In this document: piece after piece, positions 1-5,229 of the stretch | Layout of the letters: every line of letters begins with the position of its first letter | How positions within the stretch are numbered: the stretch's first letter is position 1 | Assembly: GCA_020051025.1 (NCBI GenBank) | Contig: JAGVJS010000401.1 | Span: forward strand, 1 to 5,229 | Source of the DNA: Sphingobium sp. | Lineage (GTDB): Bacteria > Pseudomonadota > Alphaproteobacteria > Sphingomonadales > Sphingomonadaceae | Direction of reading: 5' to 3' | Length of the DNA: 5,229 nucleotides | The notes under the pieces: generated by a model | The model's input: the letters and a program-made list of their open reading frames with translations, nothing else | Databases searched by the model: none | Told to the model about the DNA's origin: nothing | Position numbers and translations under genes: made by a program

Positions 1-1
1 C

Positions 2-1357
<1,356 letters not shown>

Positions 1358-1375
1358 AGAGACAGCAAGTTGGAC

Positions 1376-1411
1376 AGCTGGCGGCGATCTTCCCGATCGC
1401 CGCCAGCTTTT
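1376..1411 (+). terminator. Intrinsic terminator of katG
   Basis: A perfect 14-bp stem lies 18 nt after the katG stop. The arms are AGCTGGCGGCGATC (1376-1389) and its exact complement at 1395-1408, with a 5-nt loop TTCCC and a short T run (1408-1411). The stem is very GC-rich, which compensates for the short T tract. It should separate katG transcription from the hydrolase gene downstream. Confidence 0.88.
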
Positions 1412-1422
1412 CGTAAGGCATA

Positions 1423-1461
1423 TCGCTTTTCGATAATATCGAACATATGAGCTGATTTTAT
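1423..1461 (+). promoter_or_regulatory. Candidate LysR-type operator upstream of the chloroperoxidase gene
   Basis: A perfect inverted repeat TTCGAT-AAT-ATCGAA lies at 1429-1443. It contains the T-N11-A spacing of LysR-family sites (T1430 to A1442) and is followed by CATA, 8 nt, and TTTTAT (1456-1461). The same arrangement, with identical spacing, recurs at 3504-3542 in front of pirin and the LysR gene. Over the 33 bp 1429-1461 versus 3510-3542, 21 positions agree. The block ends 82 nt before the ATG at 1544, a plausible distance for an upstream activator site. The repeat and the match are seen directly; binding by the local LysR protein is inferred. Confidence 0.5.
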
Positions 1462-1470
1462 ATCTATGCG

Positions 1471-1483
1471 CTGAATAAGAAAG
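1471..1483 (+). promoter_or_regulatory. Second shared upstream element (CTGAATAAGAAAG)
   Basis: This 13-mer matches CTGAACAGGAAAG at 3547-3559 in 11 of 13 positions. In both intergenic regions it lies downstream of the TTTTAT element, 9 nt away here and 4 nt away there. It may be part of the promoter or an activator contact region. No convincing sigma-70 -35/-10 pair could be assigned around it, so its role is open. Confidence 0.3.
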
Positions 1484-1530
1484 TTGAACTAGACCTTGGT
1501 TCAGCCCGGACGACCCGGCCGATACCCAGC

Positions 1531-1536
1531 AAGGAG
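1531..1536 (+). promoter_or_regulatory. Ribosome binding site deciding the chloroperoxidase start
   Basis: AAGGAG lies 7 nt before the ATG at 1544. It fixes that ATG as the start and argues against an in-frame TTG 48 nt upstream at 1496, whose extra residues have no counterpart in the family. Confidence 0.85.
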
Positions 1537-1543
1537 CCTTCCC

Positions 1544-2383
1544 ATGCGCCAGTTCATCACCACCCAAGACGGCGTCGACATCTTCTACAAGGATTGGGGC
1601 AGCAAGGATGCCCAGCCGATCATGTTCCACCATGGCTGGCCGCTGTCGTCGGACGACTGGGATGCGCAGATGCTGTTCTTCCTGTCGAAGGGCTATCGCG
1701 TCATCGCCCATGATCGCCGCGGCCATGGCCGTTCCGCGCAGGTCGATTTCGGCCATGACATGGCCCATTATGCCGCCGACGCCGCCGCGGTCGCCGAGCA
1801 TCTGGACCTGAAGAATGCCATTCATATCGGCCATTCGACCGGTGGCGGTGAAGTGGCGGCCTATGTCGCCCGCCATGGCCTGCCGCAGGGCCGCGTCGCC
1901 AAGGCGGTGCTGGTGAGCGCGGTGCCGCCGATCATGCTGAAGACCGACCGCTATCCCGATGGCCTGCCGATGGATGTGTTCGACGGGCTGCGCGCTGGCC
2001 TGGCGGCCAATCGCGCCCAATTCTTCCGTGATGTCGCCAGTGGCCCCTTCTATGGCTTCAATCGCGATGGCGCCGATGTGAAGCCTGCGGTGATCGACAA
2101 TTGGGTGCGGCAGGGCCTGAACGGCAGCGCGCTTGCCCATTATGAAGGGATCAAGGCCTTTTCCGAAACCGACCAGACCGACGATCTGAAGGCGATCACC
2201 GTGCCTACGCTGGTGCTGCATGGCGACGACGATCAGGTCGTGCCCTACAAGAATGCCGGCGTGTTGCAGGCGGAATTGCTGCCCGACGCCACGCTGAAAA
2301 TCTATGAAGGCCATTCGCACGGCATGCTGACGGTGAATGCCGATGTGCTGAACGCCGATATTTTGGCCTTCATCCAGGGTTAA
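1544..2383 (+). CDS. Alpha/beta-hydrolase, non-heme (cofactor-free) chloroperoxidase family
   Basis: 279-residue protein with no signal peptide or membrane segment, so it is presumably cytoplasmic. It matches the bacterial cofactor-free haloperoxidase family throughout. HHGWPL (29-34) carries the oxyanion-hole region, and HDRRGHGRS spans 56-64. The nucleophile elbow GHSTGG puts the catalytic Ser at 98. The lid region includes PPIMLKT (128-134) and FYGFNR (169-174), then comes KAFSETD (204-210). HGDDDQVVP places the acid at Asp230, and GHSHG places His259. The triad is intact and the length is typical. Members are serine hydrolases that can also form peracids from carboxylic acids and hydrogen peroxide, which oxidise halides in vitro; the physiological substrate is usually unknown. 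The gene is separated from katG by a terminator and has its own ribosome site. An upstream operator-like block is shared with pirin, suggesting common control by the LysR protein encoded at 2578-3507. The family is certain; halogenation as its real role is doubtful. Confidence 0.93.
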   Translation: MRQFITTQDGVDIFYKDWGSKDAQPIMFHHGWPLSSDDWDAQMLFFLSKGYRVIAHDRRGHGRSAQVDFGHDMAHYAADAAAVAEHLDLKNAIHIGHSTGGGEVAAYVARHGLPQGRVAKAVLVSAVPPIMLKTDRYPDGLPMDVFDGLRAGLAANRAQFFRDVASGPFYGFNRDGADVKPAVIDNWVRQGLNGSALAHYEGIKAFSETDQTDDLKAITVPTLVLHGDDDQVVPYKNAGVLQAELLPDATLKIYEGHSHGMLTVNADVLNADILAFIQG

Positions 2384-2402
2384 AGGCACTGCCTCACACC
2401 CT

Positions 2403-2513
2403 CCGTTCGTTTCGAGCCCTTCGACTGCCTGCGAGGCAGGCGCTCAGGACAGGCCAAGGTCGAGAAACGCTGCCAAGGCGCTCTCTGCTTCTCGACAGGC
2501 TCGAAGCGAACGG
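2403..2513. repeat. Palindromic intergenic repeat between convergent genes
   Basis: The outer arms CCGTTCGTTTCGAGCC (2403-2418) and GGCTCGAAGCGAACGG (2498-2513) pair over 16 positions with one G-U. Nested inside are an 8-bp pair, GTCGAGAA (2459-2466) with TTCTCGAC (2489-2496), and a small hairpin CTGCCT-GCG-AGGCAG (2425-2439). The 111-bp element fills most of the gap between two converging genes. From memory, sequences of this type (GTTCGTTTCGAGC...CTTCGACT...CTCAGGACAGG) are common dispersed intergenic repeats in sphingomonads; that cannot be checked here. It probably acts as a two-way transcription barrier or an mRNA 3'-end structure, although there is no T tract. Confidence 0.75.
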
Positions 2514-2554
2514 CATTGGGGTGGCGACCAGGCGGTTACTGCCATAATGACAGG

Positions 2555-2604
2555 GAGCCGGACGGCAGGGTGACGGATCAGACGTCGCTCATGCCGTCCG
2601 GCTC
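2555..2604 (-). terminator. Hairpin straddling the LysR stop codon, possible terminator
   Basis: A perfect 13-bp inverted repeat: GAGCCGGACGGCA (2555-2567) and TGCCGTCCGGCTC (2592-2604), with a 24-nt loop that contains the LysR stop codon (2578-2580). On the LysR transcript the first arm lies in the last codons and the second in the 3' untranslated region. No T run follows on the minus strand, so it may stabilise the message or act as a factor-assisted terminator rather than a classical intrinsic one. The dyad itself is certain; its function is inferred. Confidence 0.5.
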
Positions 2605-3507
2605 TACGTCGTCGCGGCCCAGCCCGACAAACTGGTCGAGCAGCCAGCTGGCGGCTGGTCCCGGCGGGGTATCGCGGCGCCAGATGCCCGAAAAGCGATA
2701 GGTGCCGCCGCTATGGTCGGGCATCACCAGCCGCACCAGCGTGCCCGCAACCAGATCCCCCTCGATCATCGGCAGTGGCATATTGCCCCAGCCAATGCCC
2801 TCGCGCAGCAGTGCATGTTTCGCGCCCAGATCGGCAAGCCGCCAGGTCTTGGGGCTGCTGACCGAATAATCCTGCCCCTCGGTGAAGCGCGACCGGTCGG
2901 TCAGCACCAATTGCGTATAATTGCGCCCGGCCCCCGGCGCGATTGCCTCCATGCGCCCCAGCGGATGATCAGGCGCAGCGACCGGCACCATCGGCACCAG
3001 CCCGGCGGCCATGCTCTCGATCCCTTCGACACCCGCAGACAGTGGCCCGGACACGCCGATTACCGCCGCCCGGTCCAGCACCATCGCGGTGATAGCCCCC
3101 AGCGCTTCGGCATGAAGGCGCAACTGCACGGTCGGGAAGGCCTGGGCGAAGGCGCGCAGTACCTTCCCCAGCCGTTCGGACGGCAGCATGACGTCCACCG
3201 CCAGATCGACCTCCGCCTCCAGCCCGTCAAGCAGCCCCTTCACCTTCGCGCGCAATCCATCCATGCCGTGTGAAATGCTGCGCGCCTCCGCCAGCAACGC
3301 GCGGCCGGCCACGGTCAGCACTGGCTTGCGCGTCCCCTCCCGGTCGAACAGGGACAGGCCCAGCTGCGCCTCCAGATTGGCGATGCCATAGCTGATAACC
3401 GATACCGCGCGGTTGAGCCTGCGCCCGGCGGCGGCGAAACTGCCCGTATCCACGATCGCCAGAAAGATGCGCAGCTGGTCGAAGGTCGGCGTACCGGGAT
3501 TATTCAC
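2578..3507 (-). CDS. LysR-type transcriptional regulator, divergent from pirin
   Basis: 309-residue DNA-binding regulator. The N-terminal winged helix-turn-helix occupies about residues 9-66: FDQLRIFLAIVDTGSFAAAG at 9-28, the recognition-helix region around 33-46, then LGLSLFDR (49-56) and LTVAGRALL. A linker helix and a periplasmic-binding-protein-like effector domain follow (about 90-295). GTG at 3507 is chosen because GAGGAAG lies just upstream (3515-3521) and the helix-turn-helix then begins at the usual distance; longer in-frame ATG starts at 3546 and 3585 add residues without family support and would overlap the likely promoter. The protein has no cysteine, so it is not an OxyR-type thiol sensor. 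It is divergent from pirin and convergent with the chloroperoxidase. Paired operator-like blocks upstream of both suggest these are its targets and that it represses itself. The effector is unknown. Confidence 0.93.
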   Translation of the reverse strand: MNNPGTPTFDQLRIFLAIVDTGSFAAAGRRLNRAVSVISYGIANLEAQLGLSLFDREGTRKPVLTVAGRALLAEARSISHGMDGLRAKVKGLLDGLEAEVDLAVDVMLPSERLGKVLRAFAQAFPTVQLRLHAEALGAITAMVLDRAAVIGVSGPLSAGVEGIESMAAGLVPMVPVAAPDHPLGRMEAIAPGAGRNYTQLVLTDRSRFTEGQDYSVSSPKTWRLADLGAKHALLREGIGWGNMPLPMIEGDLVAGTLVRLVMPDHSGGTYRFSGIWRRDTPPGPAASWLLDQFVGLGRDDVEPDGMSDV

Positions 3508-3542
3508 TATTCCACTTCCTCGAACATAAGGAACGGTTTTAT
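3504..3542 (+). promoter_or_regulatory. Candidate LysR operator in the regulator-pirin intergenic region
   Basis: This is the second copy of the block described at 1423-1461: TTC-N9-GAA (3510-3524) with T-N11-A (T3511 to A3523), TCGAACATA (3520-3528), 8 nt, and TTTTAT (3537-3542). Here the dyad is less perfect than upstream, but another pair, TTCCT-N8-AGGAA (3516-3533), overlaps it. The block covers the GTG start and ribosome site of the LysR gene and its predicted -10 region, the usual position for negative autoregulation, and sits 91 nt before the pirin ATG. Confidence 0.5.
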
Positions 3543-3566
3543 CCATCTGAACAGGAAAGAAGGCAA
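3538..3566 (-). promoter_or_regulatory. Possible sigma-70-like promoter of the LysR gene
   Basis: On the minus strand TTGCCT (3561-3566) and GATAAA (3538-3543) are 17 nt apart, each matching the consensus at 4 of 6 positions. Transcription would start near 3531 and give a leader of about 24 nt before the GTG at 3507, which agrees with the chosen start. The match is weak and unsupported by data. Confidence 0.3.
3547..3559 (+). promoter_or_regulatory. Second shared upstream element (CTGAACAGGAAAG)
   Basis: Partner of the element at 1471-1483, with 11 of 13 positions identical, lying 4 nt after the TTTTAT element rather than 9. It lies between the -10 and -35 of the predicted LysR promoter and about 75 nt before the pirin ATG. 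Its role is unknown. Confidence 0.3.
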
Positions 3567-3620
3567 GCGGTAAAGACGTCTTCAACAGGGCGACGCCATC
3601 CCGGCGACCTCCGCCCGATC

Positions 3621-3625
3621 AGGAG
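3621..3625 (+). promoter_or_regulatory. Ribosome binding site of pirin
   Basis: AGGAG lies 8 nt before the ATG at 3634, a near-ideal site that fixes the start of the pirin gene. Confidence 0.8.
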
Positions 3626-3633
3626 ATACGACA

Positions 3634-4332
3634 ATGATCGAACTGCGCCCCTTCGACAGCCTTGGTGGTGACAATCATGGCTGGCTCGACGCCAAGCATC
3701 ATTTTTCCTTCGCCGGCTATCATGATCCCGCCCGTATGCACTGGGGCAATCTGCGCGTCTGGAACGACGACACGATCGCGCCGCACACCGGCTTTCCGCC
3801 GCACCCGCATCGCGACATGGAAATCATCACCTATGTCCGCGAAGGCGCCATCACCCATGAGGACAGTCTGGGCAACAAGGGCCGGACCGAAGCCGGCGAC
3901 GTACAGGTGATGAGCGCAGGCACCGGCGTGCGCCATTCGGAATATAATCGCGAAGATGTGACGACGAAGATCTTCCAGATCTGGATCATCCCCACCCGTC
4001 AGGGCGAAGCACCGAGTTGGGGCGCCCGCCCCTTCCCCAAGGGTGAACGGTCGGGGCATTTCGTGACGCTGGCATCGGGTTATGAGAATGACAATGACGC
4101 GCTGACCATCCGCACCGATGCGCGGATCGTGGCGGCAACGTTGAAGGCCGGGGAAAGCGCCGACTATCCGATCGGTGCCAATCGCAAGGCCTATCTGGTC
4201 CCCGCCACCGGCGCGATCCAGATTGACGATGTCCGCGCCAATGCCCGCGACGGCGTGGCCATCCGCGATGTCGAGGTCATCCGCGTGACCGCGATCGAGG
4301 ATAGCGAGATCGTGCTGGTCGACGCCGCCTGA
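3634..4332 (+). CDS. Pirin family protein (bicupin, YhhW-like)
   Basis: 232-residue cytoplasmic bicupin, the normal length for bacterial pirins of the E. coli YhhW type. The N-terminal cupin carries the complete metal site: PPHPHRDMEI gives His57 and His59, and the VRHSEYN segment gives His101 and Glu103, the same residue numbers as in YhhW. Other family marks are HWGNLRVWNDD (36-46), GFPPHPHRD, a GDVQVMSAGTGVRHSE-like strand pair (88-103) and FQIWIIP. The C-terminal cupin (about 130-232) lacks metal ligands, as usual. Some members cleave quercetin (2,3-dioxygenase activity) in vitro, while others act through protein partners in metabolism or stress; the substrate here cannot be read from the sequence. 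It is transcribed divergently from the LysR gene across 126 bp, and a hairpin with a T run at 4351-4387 ends its transcript. The family call is secure; enzymatic activity is uncertain. Confidence 0.95.
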   Translation: MIELRPFDSLGGDNHGWLDAKHHFSFAGYHDPARMHWGNLRVWNDDTIAPHTGFPPHPHRDMEIITYVREGAITHEDSLGNKGRTEAGDVQVMSAGTGVRHSEYNREDVTTKIFQIWIIPTRQGEAPSWGARPFPKGERSGHFVTLASGYENDNDALTIRTDARIVAATLKAGESADYPIGANRKAYLVPATGAIQIDDVRANARDGVAIRDVEVIRVTAIEDSEIVLVDAA

Positions 4333-4343
4333 TCCAATCAGGC
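4327..4343. repeat. Small palindrome containing both convergent stop codons
   Basis: GCCTGAT-CCA-ATCAGGC is a perfect 7-bp dyad with a 3-nt loop. It includes the pirin stop (4330-4332) and the stop of the opposing gene (4338-4340). No T run follows on either strand, so on its own it is unlikely to terminate transcription; it may simply reflect the shared stop region. Confidence 0.5.
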
Positions 4344-5229
4344 CGGAACGGGCGCCATGGCTGCTATAGTGGCCATGGCGCCTTTTTGTTCGAGGCTGGC
4401 CAGATGGGTTGTCAGCACATCGGCGAAGACAGCATCGTCGCGTAGCGCGGCAGGGATGATCGCGTCATAGGCTAAAAGGGCCTGCACGCGCCCGGCTGCA
4501 TCGGTCGCGCCTGCCAGCAGCGCGGCGATCCGGTCGGCCAGCGGATCATCCACGTCATGGGCCACACCCTGATCGCTGACGCCCGCTTGCCAGCGGATCC
4601 AGGCCGCCACGCCCAGAGCCAGCGCATCCACATCCTGCCCCATCCGGCGGCGATCCGCGATGGTGGCGAGCAGCCGCTGGGGCAGTTTCTGCGATCCATC
4701 CATCGCGATCTGATGCGTGCGGTGCATCAGCGCGCCATTGTCAAACCGCGCCATCAATTCGCGGCGATAGGCGGCAATATCCAGTTCGGGCGGCGGCGAC
4801 AGGGTCGCTTCCGCTTCATCCCACAGCCGCTCGACAAAGGCCCGCATGGCGGGATGGTCCAGCACTTCATGGACATGGGCGATGCCCGCCAGCCCACCCA
4901 GATAGGCGATAGCGCTGTGCGCGCCGTTGAGCAGGCGCAGCTTCGCCTCCTCCCATGGCGCGACGGCGGCGGTGATCTGAACGCCGGCGCCGAAATCCGG
5001 GCGCGGGCCACAGAAGCGATCCTCGATCACCCATTGGGTAAAGGGTTCGGTCTTGACCAGCGCTTCGTCGGTCAGGCCATGGTCGCGGGCGAAGGCGGCG
5101 ATATCGTCGGGGATGGTGGCCGGCACGATGCGGTCGACCATGGTTTCGGGGAAAGCGCCTTCCTGCGCGATCCAGTCCGCCAGCGCCGGATCATGATGCT
5201 GCGCCAGCGCGATCACCGCGCCGCGCAGC
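4338..5229 (-). CDS. uxuB: Fructuronate reductase / mannitol dehydrogenase family protein, C-terminal part (5' end outside the window)
   Basis: Polyol-specific long-chain dehydrogenase, most like UxuB (D-mannonate oxidoreductase, EC 1.1.1.57), which reduces D-fructuronate to D-mannonate with NADH in hexuronate breakdown. The frame is open at the right edge; 296 residues are visible of a usual 480-490, so the NAD-binding Rossmann domain is missing. The family catalytic motif K-x4-N-x2-H is present as KLRLLNGAH (Lys at 4941-4943, His at 4917-4919). FPETMVDRIVPAT and EPFTQWVIEDRF precede it and IAMDGSQKLPQRLL follows. That last block and LNGxHSxxAYLG fit UxuB better than mannitol 2-dehydrogenase, as far as I recall those sequences; other hexuronate or polyol substrates remain possible. 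The GTG at 5216 is an internal Val codon, not a start. It converges on pirin with 5 bp between stop codons and looks unrelated in function to its neighbours. Confidence 0.88.
   Translation of the reverse strand, partial: LRGAVIALAQHHDPALADWIAQEGAFPETMVDRIVPATIPDDIAAFARDHGLTDEALVKTEPFTQWVIEDRFCGPRPDFGAGVQITAAVAPWEEAKLRLLNGAHSAIAYLGGLAGIAHVHEVLDHPAMRAFVERLWDEAEATLSPPPELDIAAYRRELMARFDNGALMHRTHQIAMDGSQKLPQRLLATIADRRRMGQDVDALALGVAAWIRWQAGVSDQGVAHDVDDPLADRIAALLAGATDAAGRVQALLAYDAIIPAALRDDAVFADVLTTHLASLEQKGAMATIAAMAPVPA
4351..4387 (+). terminator. Intrinsic terminator of pirin, inside the opposing gene
   Basis: The arms GGCGCCATGG (4351-4360) and CCATGGCGCC (4373-4382) pair perfectly. They are extended by C4361-G4372 to 11 bp with a 10-nt loop and followed at once by TTTTT (4383-4387). 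The T run is on the plus strand only, so it should stop transcripts coming from pirin 18 nt after that gene's stop. It lies wholly within the last codons of the minus-strand uxuB-like gene, where it encodes the G-A-M-A-T-I-A-A-M-A-P stretch. Confidence 0.85.

Noticed and set aside
1496..1543. A TTG-started 16-residue extension of the chloroperoxidase
   Set aside because: The ATG at 1544 has an AAGGAG at ideal distance and family members start at the same point; the extension has no ribosome site of note.
2713..3273. A 186-codon plus-strand frame opposite the LysR gene
   Set aside because: Its composition is that of a reversed coding strand (His, Gln, Arg and Pro rich) with no motif, while the LysR reading is clear over the same bases.
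3573..3582. AAGACGTCTT, a perfect 10-bp palindrome in the LysR-pirin gap
   Set aside because: It could be an operator half, but no counterpart is found upstream of the chloroperoxidase and a 10-bp palindrome alone is weak evidence.
3619..4059. A 146-codon minus-strand frame opposite pirin
   Set aside because: It overlaps the complete, well-matched pirin gene and has no recognisable features.

Overview
The window is GC-rich, densely coded chromosomal DNA that most resembles an alphaproteobacterium, probably a sphingomonad (Sphingobium/Sphingomonas-like). That assignment is an inference from codon use, the protein flavour and a palindromic intergenic repeat at 2403-2513 of a kind I associate with sphingomonads; no rRNA or other decisive marker is present. 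Five protein genes are visible. The two at the edges are cut by the window. I see no RNA genes, insertion sequences, CRISPR arrays or phage genes, and no defence-type or otherwise exotic system.

Layout: (1) 2-1357, + strand, the C-terminal part of a catalase-peroxidase (katG), closed by a strong intrinsic terminator at 1376-1411. (2) 1544-2383, + strand, an alpha/beta-hydrolase of the cofactor-free (non-heme) chloroperoxidase family with its own ribosome site and a 186-bp upstream region. (3) 2384-2577, a convergent intergenic region holding a long palindromic repeat and a second hairpin that straddles the next stop codon. (4) 2578-3507, - strand, a LysR-type regulator best started at a GTG. 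(5) 3634-4332, + strand, a pirin (bicupin) divergent from the regulator. (6) 4338-5229, - strand, the C-terminal part of a UxuB-like fructuronate reductase, convergent with pirin; its last codons also contain the apparent pirin terminator.

How the genes may work together: the regulator and pirin are a classic divergent LysR/target pair. The most interesting signal is non-coding. The region upstream of the chloroperoxidase gene (1423-1461) and the regulator-pirin intergenic region (3504-3542) share a block in the same orientation and with identical spacing: TTC-N9-GAA containing a LysR-type T-N11-A, then CATA, 8 nt, and TTTTAT. A further shared element, CTGAAYARGAAAG, follows shortly after. 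This suggests the LysR protein controls both pirin and the chloroperoxidase and also represses itself, because the downstream copy covers its ribosome site. The three middle genes would then form a small redox-related regulon. katG and the uxuB-like gene look like independent neighbours.
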